Virus record (IMG/VR): IMGVR_UViG_3300027963_000043
Coordinates: 62,001-126,000 of that record
Length of the DNA stretch: 64,000 bases
Reading direction: 5' to 3' (one strand)
DNA from: a virus
Shown: positions 40,267-48,314 of the stretch, one piece after another
How the letters are laid out: every line of letters begins with the position of its first letter
How positions within the stretch are numbered: position 1 is the first letter of the stretch
Notes under the pieces: model-generated
What the model saw: only the letters and a program-made list of their open reading frames with translations
Databases searched by the model: none
What the model was told of the DNA's origin: nothing
Translations under genes and position numbers: made by a program

Positions 40267-40854
40267 ATGATTGGATTAACTGGAGTAGCTCGATCTGGAA
40301 AAGATACTTTTTATTCTATCTTAAAAAGATATCTAGAAGAAAAGGGAATTAAATCTCAAAGATTAGCTTTTGCTGATGCATTAAAAAATGAACTACATGA
40401 CTTTACTAAAGATAAATTCAAAATAGACTTATTAAATTGCACACCAGAGAACAAAGAAATAGTACGACCACTTATGGTTGCTTATGGTAAATGCAGAAGA
40501 ATTCAAACGGATGGAAAATACTGGACTTCCACAATTCAACCAGAAGTAAATAAATTAATTGCTACTAATATTGTTCCAATCGTAACAGATGTTAGATATA
40601 TAGAATATAAAGATGATGAATATTCTTGGTTGAAATCTCATAATGGTATTTTAATTCATATCTCAAGAAGACTAGATGATGGTTCTTTAATACCTCCAGC
40701 TAATATAGAAGAAAAATCTAACGACAATAAGTTAAAAGCTGTATCTGATGTAACTGTAGTTTGGGAAACTTGTCAAGATGTTAACTTCTTATATGAATTA
40801 ATGCAGAAACAATTAAAAAATGTTTACGAAAAATATTTACAAAATAAAAAATAA
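40267..40854 (+). CDS. Deoxynucleoside monophosphate kinase (T4 gp1-like)
   Basis: A 195-residue P-loop kinase. MIGLTGVARSGKDTFYSIL is the Walker A loop (G-V-A-R-S-G-K-D-T). LAFADALKNELHDF (about residues 35-48) matches the dNMP-binding 'F-A-D-x-L-K' motif of T4-type dNMP kinases, and IVPIVTDVRYIEY (about 98-110) the acidic strand. It phosphorylates several dNMPs to dNDPs, completing dNTP supply with ThyX, dCMP deaminase and NrdAB. Confidence 0.85.
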   Translation: MIGLTGVARSGKDTFYSILKRYLEEKGIKSQRLAFADALKNELHDFTKDKFKIDLLNCTPENKEIVRPLMVAYGKCRRIQTDGKYWTSTIQPEVNKLIATNIVPIVTDVRYIEYKDDEYSWLKSHNGILIHISRRLDDGSLIPPANIEEKSNDNKLKAVSDVTVVWETCQDVNFLYELMQKQLKNVYEKYLQNKK

Positions 40855-40855
40855 T

Positions 40856-41449
40856 ATGAATATAATAACAGACGACATTACTTTGGTAAAGAATATAAAA
40901 GAAAAGAATGATGAAGAAGCATTAAAAGCTTTAATTCAAAAGCATTCGGCTCTTTGCAACTCTTTATATAAAAAATACTCAAACCCCATGATTGCATCTG
41001 GAGTCCATCTTCAAGATGTAATAGATCAAAAAGATTATATAGTATATAAATCAGCAATAACATTTGATGAAAATAAAAAATCTAAATTTTCTACTTGGTT
41101 ATATAACCAAGTAAGATACCAATGCCTTAACTGTATGAATGAAAATAGTCACTACTTAACTCTTGAAACAGATAAATTAAATTATTTGATAGAAAAGAAT
41201 ACTCCAGTTCAAAAAGAATATAAAAATATTAATGAATATATCATGAATATTATTGAATCTTGTTCAGATGAAAGAATACAAAAAATATTTAAAATGCGAT
41301 ATTTGAATGATTCTAATAAAAAAATGTCTTGGAATAAGATAGCTAAAAAATTAAATATAAGTACTCAAACTGCTATTAATATTCATAATAAGGCTATTAA
41401 ATTATTAAAAACTAAAGTCGAGAGTAAAAATTCTTTTGACAAAATATAA
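40856..41449 (+). CDS. RNA polymerase late sigma factor (T4 gp55-like)
   Basis: About 197 residues. A helical N-terminal half with SKFSTWLYNQVRYQCLNCMN (about residues 76-95) reads as sigma region 2 (the F-S-T-W-x-x-x-x-V-R core recognises the -10 element and core polymerase), and a C-terminal helix-turn-helix MSWNKIAKKLNISTQTAINI (about 157-176) reads as region 4. That is the compact layout of phage late sigma factors such as T4 gp55. The natural target would be the GTGTAA(A/T) elements without a -35 box found before virion-type genes. I start at the ATG at 40856, right after the kinase stop; an ATG at 40820 lies inside that gene. Confidence 0.8.
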   Translation: MNIITDDITLVKNIKEKNDEEALKALIQKHSALCNSLYKKYSNPMIASGVHLQDVIDQKDYIVYKSAITFDENKKSKFSTWLYNQVRYQCLNCMNENSHYLTLETDKLNYLIEKNTPVQKEYKNINEYIMNIIESCSDERIQKIFKMRYLNDSNKKMSWNKIAKKLNISTQTAINIHNKAIKLLKTKVESKNSFDKI

Positions 41450-41464
41450 TAAAGGATATACAAT
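41436..41464 (+). promoter_or_regulatory. Sigma70-like promoter for a leaderless mRNA
   Basis: TTGACA (41436-41441), 17 bp, TACAAT (41459-41464), 6 nt (ATAAAA) to the ATG at 41471. The promoter starts in the last codons of the sigma gene. Confidence 0.8.
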
Positions 41465-41470
41465 ATAAAA

Positions 41471-41776
41471 ATGAATAATACAAATCAAAATACAAACAAG
41501 AACCAAAATGAGCTAGGCGCACTTTGGAAGAAGAAGAGCAAAACAGGAATGTCATTCCTATCTGGTTATATCAATGATCATGATGGTCAAAGAATTGATG
41601 TTGTAGTTTTTGCTAATAGTAAAAAGACAAACGAAAAGGCTCCAGATTACAGACTATATGTATCTAAGCCTCTAGATAATCAAAATAAAACTACATCTTC
41701 TACACCAGTAGCTAAAGCTGTTCCAGTTAAAAAGGTTCAACCAGTAATTCAAGAGGATGAAGATGACATCCTATGA
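41471..41776 (+). CDS. Small protein with DUF736-like pattern
   Basis: A 101-residue protein. LGALWKKKSKTGMSFLSGYI (about residues 15-34), then VVVFANSKKTNEKAPDYRLY (about 43-62) is the pattern of small one-domain beta proteins (DUF736-like: G-x-x-x-K-x-S-K-x-G-x-x-F-x-G-x-I ... K-x-N-x-x-A-P-D-Y-R). The last 35 residues are a Pro/Val/Lys linker and an acidic end (EDEDDIL). Similar small proteins are found near replication genes in phages. A leaderless promoter drives it; the GT4 gene overlaps its stop by 4 nt. Confidence 0.6.
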   Translation: MNNTNQNTNKNQNELGALWKKKSKTGMSFLSGYINDHDGQRIDVVVFANSKKTNEKAPDYRLYVSKPLDNQNKTTSSTPVAKAVPVKKVQPVIQEDEDDIL

Positions 41777-42858
41777 GTTTAGCATTTAACTTACCAATAA
41801 ATTCAGTAAGTTTTGGTCAAATATCTACATTAATTCTTAGAGAGTTATATAACTCCAGGGTTAATGTAGGTGTTTTACCTATTGGTAATGTTGATTTATC
41901 TACTCAATCAGATTTAACTCAAGAATTTGGAAACTGGCTACAGCAATCAATTAATTCTTCACTGGAAACTTATAATAGGAAAAACAAGTTATTTAAATTA
42001 TGGCATTTAAATGGTTCATTCGAAAGTTATTCAAACGAACAAGTTCTGCTCAGTTTCTATGAATTAGATCAACCAACAAAAGTAGAATTAAATACTGTAA
42101 AAAATAATCATAAAGTACTTTTCTCATCGAAAGAAACAGTAGAAATATTTAAAAATCTCGGATGCAGTAACGTTGAGTATATACCATTAGCATTTGATAA
42201 ATATAATTTTAATAGAATAGATAAATCATATTTTCTTGATGATAGAATTGTTTTTAATTTAGTTGGTAAGCTTGAAAAAAGAAAGCATCATCTTAAATTA
42301 ATTAAACTTTGGGCTAAAAAATTTGGTAATAATAAAAAATATGCACTACAATGCTGTATTTTTAATCCATTTATGAAGCCAGAGGATCAAAATAATCTTG
42401 TATCCCAAGCTCTGGAAGGTAAAACTTATTTTAATATCAATTTCTTGCCATTCATGGGGCAAAATAAAATTTATAATGATTTCTTGAATAGCGCCAATAT
42501 TGTATTAGGAATGAGTGGAGCAGAAGGATGGGGATTACCAGAATTTCATTCTGTAGCGATGGGTAAACATGCAGTAATAATGGACGCTCATGGATATAAA
42601 TCTTGGGCTAATGATAAAAATTCTATACTAGTTAAACCAAATTCAAAAATTGAATCTTATGACGGGATGTTTTTTAATAAAGGTGCACCATATAATCAAG
42701 GTAATATCTATGATTTTAATGAAGAAGATTTTATAAACGCTTGCGAACTAGCAGTTAAAAAAGTAGAAAATAATAAATTAAATAAAGAAGGACTAAAACT
42801 TCAAGAAGAATTTACATCACAGAAATTGCTAGAAAATATTACTGCTCATTTAAGATAA
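41773..42858 (+). CDS. GT4-family glycosyltransferase
   Basis: A 361-residue GT-B protein. The C-terminal half has IVFNLVGKLEKRKHHLKLIK (about residues 157-176) and GMSGAEGWGLPEFHSVAMGK (about 244-263), where E-G-W-G-L-P-E-F is the donor-phosphate and sugar-binding motif of GT4 enzymes. It is isolated from the glycan island, lying among nucleotide-metabolism genes, as a cargo gene would. Acceptor unknown. Overlaps both neighbours by 1-4 nt. Confidence 0.8.
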   Translation: MSLAFNLPINSVSFGQISTLILRELYNSRVNVGVLPIGNVDLSTQSDLTQEFGNWLQQSINSSLETYNRKNKLFKLWHLNGSFESYSNEQVLLSFYELDQPTKVELNTVKNNHKVLFSSKETVEIFKNLGCSNVEYIPLAFDKYNFNRIDKSYFLDDRIVFNLVGKLEKRKHHLKLIKLWAKKFGNNKKYALQCCIFNPFMKPEDQNNLVSQALEGKTYFNINFLPFMGQNKIYNDFLNSANIVLGMSGAEGWGLPEFHSVAMGKHAVIMDAHGYKSWANDKNSILVKPNSKIESYDGMFFNKGAPYNQGNIYDFNEEDFINACELAVKKVENNKLNKEGLKLQEEFTSQKLLENITAHLR

Positions 42859-43208
42859 TGCCTATATATACCTATATACATCCAGATACAGAAGAGACAC
42901 TAGATGTAGTACAATCAATCCATGATCAACATGTTTATATAGACGAAAAAGGAATAGAATGGAGAAGAGTATTTACTGTTCCAGAAGTTAATACTCATGG
43001 AACCTTAAAAGCCGAAGCAACTGACAAACAATTTTCTGAATATACAAAGAATCAAAAAGGAAAACTTGGCGACCTTTGGGATAGGAGCGCGGAACTTTCT
43101 GAAAAAAGAAAAAAAATTTACGGACAAGACCCAGTTAAAAAGAAATATTATGATAGTTGGAGTAAAAAAAGAAAAGGTCGAGTACACCCTAAAAGCCATT
43201 TGGAGTAA
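42858..43208 (+). CDS. FmdB-like small protein without zinc cysteines
   Basis: A 116-residue protein. MPIYTYIHPDTEETLDVVQS matches the start of FmdB-type small regulators (M-P-x-Y-x-Y) often seen in marine T4-like phages, where C-x-x-C pairs bind zinc; here those cysteines are absent. A charged helical region follows (about residues 60-116), rich in Lys and Glu with SWSKKRKGRVHPKSH. It starts on the last base of the GT4 stop codon and ends 76 nt before nrdA. Confidence 0.65.
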   Translation: MPIYTYIHPDTEETLDVVQSIHDQHVYIDEKGIEWRRVFTVPEVNTHGTLKAEATDKQFSEYTKNQKGKLGDLWDRSAELSEKRKKIYGQDPVKKKYYDSWSKKRKGRVHPKSHLE

Positions 43209-43253
43209 ATTGTTTATAACTTTTTAAAATTTTCTTTCTTTATTTTAAAAAAT

Positions 43254-43284
43254 AATGTAATATAGTTTTTGCACTAGTTACATT
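43254..43284 (+). promoter_or_regulatory. Inverted repeat directly before nrdA
   Basis: AATGTAA (43254-43260) is mirrored by TTACATT (43278-43284), with partial inner pairing (TAG with CTA). The left arm also holds a TGTAAT box (43256-43261), and the right arm touches the nrdA ATG. It could be an operator or an RNA hairpin that controls ribonucleotide reductase expression. nrdA is one of the few genes here whose -10-like box is clearly more than 20 nt from its start. Confidence 0.45.
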
Positions 43285-45546
43285 ATGAATAAAAATACAA
43301 ATGTTAAAAAAAGAAATGGTTCGACTGAAAAGTTTAATATAGAAAAAATAAACAAAGTAATTAACTGGGCAATTGATGGTTATAATGGAGTTAGTTTAAC
43401 TGATATTGAAATTAATGCTAAGATTAATATTCATGACGGAATAAATACTAAAGAGATTCATAATCTTTTAATTGAAAGCGCAGCAAATTTAATTTCAATT
43501 GAAAAGCCAAACTATCAATACGTTGCAGCAAGATTACTCAATTACCAACTCAGAAAAGATGTTTGGAAAGGTAAACATGCTCCAAGATTATCAGAATTTT
43601 TGAATCAAAACATTAAAAATAAAGTTTACGACTCAACTATTTTAAGTCATTACTCAGAAGATGAGATAAATAAAATTGGAGAATTTATTGATCACGATAG
43701 AGATTTTATTTTTACTTATGCTGGAATCAAACAGCTTTGTGATAAATATTTAATCAAGAATAGAACCACTGGCGAAATTTATGAAACTCCCCAATTTGCT
43801 TATATTTTAATTTCAGCTTATGCTTTTGCGAAATATCCATTAGAAACAAGACTTTCTTATGTTAGAAAATTTTATGATGCTATCAGTAAACATAAAATAA
43901 ATCTTCCAACACCAGTAATGGCAGGAGTTAGAACATCTAGCAGAAATTACGCTAGTTGCTGCTTGATTGGGGTAGACGATACAAAAGATAGTATTACAGC
44001 TAGTGCTACTGCGGTCAGTATGGCTACCGCTAATAGATGTGGAATTGGAATTGATGTAAGTAAAATTAGGGCTATTGGGTCTTCTATTAAGAATGGCGAA
44101 GTTGTACATACTGGTTTAATTCCATTTTTAAAAATCTATGAAAGCAGCGTAAAAGCTTGGCAACAGAATGGATTGAGGGGTGGTAGCGCAACTTGCAATA
44201 TTCAATGGTGGCATTATGAAATTGAAGATATTGTTGTATTGAAAAATAATGCAGGAACAGATGATAATAGAGTTCGCAAACTCGATTATACAGTAGGCAT
44301 GAGTAAACTATTTTATGATAGAGTATTAAAGGATGAAGATATTACTTTATTTAATAATGCAGAAGTTCCAGAGCTTTATGATGCATGGGGCACTAAAGAT
44401 TTTGATAAAGTATATAAAGAATGTGAATCTAAAAAATTAAAATTAAAAAAGAAAATGTCTGCTCGTAAACTATTTTCTCTTATTATCAAAGAGAGAGTCG
44501 AAACTGGTAGAATTTATATTTTAAATGTAGACCATGCAAATAATCACGGAGCATGGTTAGATAAAGTTACAATGAGTAATCTTTGCACAGAAGTTATTCA
44601 TCCAACTATTCCATTAAATGATTATCACGATAAAGAAGGTGAAATTGGAATGTGTATTCTTTCGGCAGTAAACATGCTAGAAATAAAAAATTGGCAGGAT
44701 CTTGAAAAGACTTGCGATCTTATCGTAAGATTTCTTGATGAAATCATTGAACTTCAAGATTATTTTAATATTGCTGCTGAAAATTTTGCTAAAAAAAGAA
44801 GAAGCCTTGGAGTTGGAATTACAAATCTTGCAGCTTTCTTAGCTAAAAATGAATTGAAATATAGCTCAGATAAATCATTATCCGTAGTTGATGAGTGGAT
44901 GGAACATTTTCAATACTACTTATTAGAGAGTAGCATCGAATTAGCTAAAGAAAAAGGCAAATGTGAAAAATTTGATAGGACTAAATACGCTAAAGGTATA
45001 CTTCCGATTGATACATATAAAGATAAAGTAGACGAATTAGTTAAAAGAAAATTATCTCTTGATTGGGATAAATTAAGAAAAGATATTAAAGAATTTGGAT
45101 TAAGACATTCTACATTATCTTCTTGCATGCCTTGTGAGAGCAGTTCCGTAATTCAATGCTCTACAAATGGAGTTGAACCTATTCGTAGTCTTATAACATA
45201 TAAAACTAGCAAAATGGGTAAACTTCCAGTTATGGTTCCAGGAATTGGAAAATATGACGAGAATTATGAATTAGCTTATGATCTAAAAGATAATACTGGA
45301 TTACTTAAAATTAATGCAGTAATTCAAAAATATATTGACATGGCTATATCAACTAATGTATACTACAACTATAGTCATTATGAAAACAATATTCTTCCAG
45401 ACGCAAAGGTTATGAAAGAGCTTATTTATGCTTATAGCCTTGGATTGATTAGTTTATATTATAATAATACAGATGATGGCGATAAAGAGCAGTCTTTAAA
45501 TCAAAAAGAAGATAAAGATTGTTCAAGTGGTGCGTGTAAACTATAA
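43285..45546 (+). CDS. nrdA: Class Ia ribonucleotide reductase, large subunit
   Basis: A 753-residue protein. N-terminal ATP-cone-like region (KKRNGSTEKFNIEKINKVIN), YASCCLIGVDDTKDSI (about residues 228-243, the first active-site Cys), GIGIDVSKIRAIGSSIKNGE (about 252-271), WQQNGLRGGSATCNIQWWH, NLCTEVIHP (about 433, N-x-C-x-E active-site radical Cys and Glu), and a C-terminal C-x4-C (DCSSGACKL) that passes electrons from thioredoxin or glutaredoxin. It reduces NDPs to dNDPs together with NrdB, 3 nt downstream. An inverted repeat lies in front of the gene. Confidence 0.95.
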   Translation: MNKNTNVKKRNGSTEKFNIEKINKVINWAIDGYNGVSLTDIEINAKINIHDGINTKEIHNLLIESAANLISIEKPNYQYVAARLLNYQLRKDVWKGKHAPRLSEFLNQNIKNKVYDSTILSHYSEDEINKIGEFIDHDRDFIFTYAGIKQLCDKYLIKNRTTGEIYETPQFAYILISAYAFAKYPLETRLSYVRKFYDAISKHKINLPTPVMAGVRTSSRNYASCCLIGVDDTKDSITASATAVSMATANRCGIGIDVSKIRAIGSSIKNGEVVHTGLIPFLKIYESSVKAWQQNGLRGGSATCNIQWWHYEIEDIVVLKNNAGTDDNRVRKLDYTVGMSKLFYDRVLKDEDITLFNNAEVPELYDAWGTKDFDKVYKECESKKLKLKKKMSARKLFSLIIKERVETGRIYILNVDHANNHGAWLDKVTMSNLCTEVIHPTIPLNDYHDKEGEIGMCILSAVNMLEIKNWQDLEKTCDLIVRFLDEIIELQDYFNIAAENFAKKRRSLGVGITNLAAFLAKNELKYSSDKSLSVVDEWMEHFQYYLLESSIELAKEKGKCEKFDRTKYAKGILPIDTYKDKVDELVKRKLSLDWDKLRKDIKEFGLRHSTLSSCMPCESSSVIQCSTNGVEPIRSLITYKTSKMGKLPVMVPGIGKYDENYELAYDLKDNTGLLKINAVIQKYIDMAISTNVYYNYSHYENNILPDAKVMKELIYAYSLGLISLYYNNTDDGDKEQSLNQKEDKDCSSGACKL

Positions 45547-45549
45547 TCC

Positions 45550-46614
45550 ATGAAAACAGTATTAAATTTTAAAAATATAGATACAACTAAACAACCATTA
45601 TTTCTTGGTGAAGACCTTAACCTTCAAAGATATGATCGTTTTAAGTATCCAATATTTTTTGAATTATTTAAAAAGCAAAATGAAAACTTCTGGTGGCCTC
45701 ATGAAATAGCATTAGGAAAAGATAGAAGTGACTATAAAAATTTAACTGACACAGAAAGATTTGTATTTGATAGCAATCTAAGATTCCAAACTCTCGGGGA
45801 TAGTATGCTTTCTCGCAGTATTCATTCATTAAAAGATTATGTAAGTAATCCAGAACTTGAGATATGCATGAATACTTGGGCGCAATTTGAAGGTATTCAT
45901 AGTTATTCTTATTCTTATCTCTTAAATAATGTTTATCCAGATGCTACTAAATTTTTCGATAGTATTATGGAAGATAAAGAAATTACAAGCCGCGCTGAGT
46001 TGATTAGAAATAATTTTGATAAAATTCTTGGAGATGATGAAAAGAAAGATCCCAAACAAAAGATTTTTGATGCTATTCTTTCTATTAATGTAATGGAAGG
46101 ACTCGTATTCTATGTTTCCTTTGCCTGTTCTTTTTATTTTGGATACAGAGGTAAGATGGAAGGCAATTCTAAAATTATTAAATTTATTCAGCGAGATGAA
46201 GCATTACATTTTGCAGTTAGTCAAAATTTACTTAAAATCTTAAGAGAAGAAGATAAAGAGGGTTTTACAAGTATAGTAAAGAAAAGTGAAGACAAGATTT
46301 ATGCTTTCTATGAACAAGCAGCCAAAAATGAAAGCGAATGGTCTAAATATCTATTCAGCAAAGGTAGTCTACTTGGTTTAAATGCAGAAGTTTTAGATGG
46401 TTACTCTAAATGGCTATGCGATTCTAGGCTTAGAAGCCTTGGATATAAAAAGATATTTAATCAAAAAGATAATCCTATATCTGGATGGCTTGATAGTTAT
46501 TTAGATAGTAGCAAAGTACAGGTGGCTCCTCAAGAAACAGAGATTTCTAGTTACAAAGTTGGAGCAAGGAAAACTGATATATCTGATGATGATTTTGGTG
46601 ATTTAAAGCTATAA
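45550..46614 (+). CDS. nrdB: Class Ia ribonucleotide reductase, small subunit
   Basis: A 354-residue protein. The metal ligands and radical Tyr are visible: FWWPHEI near residue 41, ERFVFDSNL, then FEGIHSYSYSYLL (about residues 115-127, E-x-x-H and the Tyr four residues after the His), SFYFGYRGK and FIQRDEALHF (about 210-219, E-x-x-H). It generates the tyrosyl radical needed by NrdA. The C-terminal peptide ends DDFGDLKL, the acidic aromatic tail that docks into NrdA. Together with NrdA it forms an operon with only 3 nt between them. Confidence 0.95.
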   Translation: MKTVLNFKNIDTTKQPLFLGEDLNLQRYDRFKYPIFFELFKKQNENFWWPHEIALGKDRSDYKNLTDTERFVFDSNLRFQTLGDSMLSRSIHSLKDYVSNPELEICMNTWAQFEGIHSYSYSYLLNNVYPDATKFFDSIMEDKEITSRAELIRNNFDKILGDDEKKDPKQKIFDAILSINVMEGLVFYVSFACSFYFGYRGKMEGNSKIIKFIQRDEALHFAVSQNLLKILREEDKEGFTSIVKKSEDKIYAFYEQAAKNESEWSKYLFSKGSLLGLNAEVLDGYSKWLCDSRLRSLGYKKIFNQKDNPISGWLDSYLDSSKVQVAPQETEISSYKVGARKTDISDDDFGDLKL

Positions 46615-46630
46615 TATCTATTCAATTAAT

Positions 46631-46637
46631 GTGTAAT
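46631..46637 (+). promoter_or_regulatory. GTGTAAT late-type element
   Basis: GTGTAAT, 7 nt before a GTG start at 46645. No TTGACA-like box upstream. Confidence 0.5.
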
Positions 46638-46644
46638 TATCTAT

Positions 46645-46977
46645 GTGAATCTAGATATTACAGCATTATTTAATATAATATTGGCAGCCTTATCATTTTT
46701 AGGTGGATGGTTATTTACTAGAGTTTTTTCTCTTTTCGATAAACAAGAAAATCTAATGAAAGAAATTAATGATAAAACTTTTAGCGATTTTATAACTTTA
46801 AGGAAAGAAATGGAAGCCGAAGGTAGAAAACATCAACAAGAAATATCAGATTTGGCATTAAAAATTTCAACTACTTATGTTACAAAAGAATCTTTTGATG
46901 ATTATTTTGATAGGATAGAATCTAAACTTGATCGTAATTTTGACATAATACAAGAGCATTTAATAAATAAAAAATAA
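46645..46977 (+). CDS. Small membrane-anchored coiled-coil protein (holin- or spanin-like layout)
   Basis: A 110-residue protein beginning with GTG. One hydrophobic segment (residues about 6-26: LFNIILAALSFLGGWLFTRV) is followed by a charged helical region (30-110) with heptad-like spacing (FITLRKEMEAEGRKHQQEIS). This layout is common among phage membrane proteins linked to lysis (holins, spanins), but no family motif decides it. The GTGTAAT element 7 nt upstream suggests late expression, which fits lysis or assembly. Confidence 0.55.
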   Translation: MNLDITALFNIILAALSFLGGWLFTRVFSLFDKQENLMKEINDKTFSDFITLRKEMEAEGRKHQQEISDLALKISTTYVTKESFDDYFDRIESKLDRNFDIIQEHLINKK

Positions 46978-46979
46978 TC

Positions 46980-47008
46980 TTTACATTATTTTAATATATT
47001 AGTATCAT
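46980..47008 (+). promoter_or_regulatory. Sigma70-like promoter for leaderless purA mRNA
   Basis: TTTACA (46980-46985), 17 bp, TATCAT (47003-47008), 7 nt to the ATG at 47016. Confidence 0.7.
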
Positions 47009-47015
47009 ATTATTG

Positions 47016-47945
47016 ATGGTTAATTATGTAGATATTATCTTCGGATTAGCATGGGGAGACGAAGGAAAAGGAAAAATAAGTAATGCTATTAGCAAAAATT
47101 ATGATATTGTTTGCCGTTGGAATGGTGGTCCAAATGCAGGTCATACAGTTTATCTCAATGATAAAAAATATAAAACTCATATTATTCCTTGTGGAGTTTT
47201 CCAACATAAACTTAGCATCATTGGCCCAAACTGCGTTATCAATATTGATAAATTTTTCGATGAGATAGATTATCTTAAAAAAGAAGGATTTGATACCTCA
47301 TTAATTAAGGTAAGTCCAAAAGCCCATATTATTACAGAAAGACATATTCAATATGATCTTAAATTTTTAAAACCAAAACTTGGCACAACAGGTCAAGGTA
47401 TCGCTCCATGCTATTCTGATAAAGCATTAAGAATTGGAAAGATTGCTAAAGATTATTTAGATAAAAAATATATTTGGGATGGAGAGCTAAATGGAAATAT
47501 TCTTTGTGAAGGTGCTCAAAGTTTTTGGCTAGATATAAATTATGGAGATTATCCTTATGTCACAAGTAGTGAAACTTTGCCATATTCCTCTTGCTCTTTA
47601 GGATTTAGTCCTAAAAAAATTAGAGATATTATAGGAGTAGCAAAAATTTATGATACCAAAAGTGGCGTTGATCCTCTTTTTTCAGAATCGTTATGGAATG
47701 ATGAGGATCTCAATAGAATCATAGAGCTTGGTAAAGAATTTGGGTCAACTACTGGCAGAAAAAGAATAGTGAACTGGCTAAGATTAAATCATTTAAAACA
47801 AGCTATAAAAATTTCTGGTACAAATAAATTGATTATAAATAAATGCGATATTTTGCAAGATATTAATAAATATAAAATTATAACAGATGATAAAAAAGGT
47901 CCAAGTCATATTGATTTTATTGATTTTAATTCCATGAAAGAATAA
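47016..47945 (+). CDS. purA: Adenylosuccinate synthetase, short phage form
   Basis: A 309-residue protein, shorter than the roughly 430 residues of bacterial PurA. GLAWGDEGKGKISNA (about residues 10-24) keeps the catalytic Asp, WNGGPNAGHTVY (about 34-45) the active-site His, LCEGAQSFWLDINYGDYPYV (about 167-186) and STTGRKRIVNWL (about 245-256) the IMP-binding segments. It makes adenylosuccinate from IMP, GTP and aspartate. The Asp in G-D-E-G-K-G is kept, unlike the PurZ enzymes that make diaminopurine nucleotides. Start at the ATG at 47016, 7 nt after the -10 box; a TTG one codon earlier is unlikely. Confidence 0.85.
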   Translation: MVNYVDIIFGLAWGDEGKGKISNAISKNYDIVCRWNGGPNAGHTVYLNDKKYKTHIIPCGVFQHKLSIIGPNCVINIDKFFDEIDYLKKEGFDTSLIKVSPKAHIITERHIQYDLKFLKPKLGTTGQGIAPCYSDKALRIGKIAKDYLDKKYIWDGELNGNILCEGAQSFWLDINYGDYPYVTSSETLPYSSCSLGFSPKKIRDIIGVAKIYDTKSGVDPLFSESLWNDEDLNRIIELGKEFGSTTGRKRIVNWLRLNHLKQAIKISGTNKLIINKCDILQDINKYKIITDDKKGPSHIDFIDFNSMKE

Positions 47946-48010
47946 ATAGTAAATGAATTGAAAGAGTATTCCGAAATAATATTCTCTGGAAATAAATCTT
48001 CAATTTAATA

Positions 48011-48017
48011 GTGTAAA
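48011..48017 (+). promoter_or_regulatory. GTGTAAA late-type element
   Basis: GTGTAAA, 7 nt before a GTG start at 48025, in the context AGTGTAAACTATTGC. Confidence 0.5.
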
Positions 48018-48024
48018 CTATTGC

Positions 48025-48240
48025 GTGAGTAACCAAAGTGAAGCTTTAGCTATCTGTTCTGAATTTGCAGAAGAATACGGAATTGATTCAAAAGATAACA
48101 ATAAAATAATAGTTTATATGAAAAGCGAATATATCAATGAATTAAAAAATATGCTTGAAAATAAAAACTATAAATTAAAATCTTTTCAAGTATACGGTGA
48201 TGAAGCAATAGTGTATTTTATTCCTAAAAAAAGAAAATAA
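48025..48240 (+). CDS. Hypothetical small alpha/beta protein
   Basis: A 71-residue protein I do not recognise: a helix (QSEALAICSEFAEEYG), a strand (KIIVYMK), a helix (SEYINELKNMLENKNY) and two strands (KLKSFQVYGDEAIVYFIPKK). The GTG start lies 7 nt after a GTGTAAA element. It ends directly before the tRNA-Thr gene on the other strand. Confidence 0.55.
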   Translation: MSNQSEALAICSEFAEEYGIDSKDNNKIIVYMKSEYINELKNMLENKNYKLKSFQVYGDEAIVYFIPKKRK

Positions 48241-48314
48241 GAGCCAGAAATCGGATTTGAACCGATGACCTACGGTTTACAAAACCGTTGCACTACCGCT
48301 GTGCTATTCTGGCT
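48241..48314 (-). tRNA. tRNA-Thr (anticodon TGT)
   Basis: Acceptor AGCCAGA (48314-48308) pairs with TCTGGCT (48248-48242), discriminator C. Anticodon loop TTTGTAA between ACGGT and ACCGT gives TGT. The T arm reads ATCGG TTCAAAT CCGAT. CCA is not encoded. The 5' end overlaps the last 11 bases of the nucleotidyltransferase gene, whose TAG stop is inside the tRNA. Confidence 0.92.

Noticed and set aside
47016-47945. PurZ of a diaminopurine (Z) genome
   Set aside because: The catalytic Asp of GDEGKG is kept, where PurZ usually has Ser or similar, and no DatZ or MazZ-type gene was seen in the window.
47946-48010. Terminator hairpin after purA
   Set aside because: The AGAGTATT/AATATTCTCT pairing has a bulge and no T-run after it, so I do not call it.
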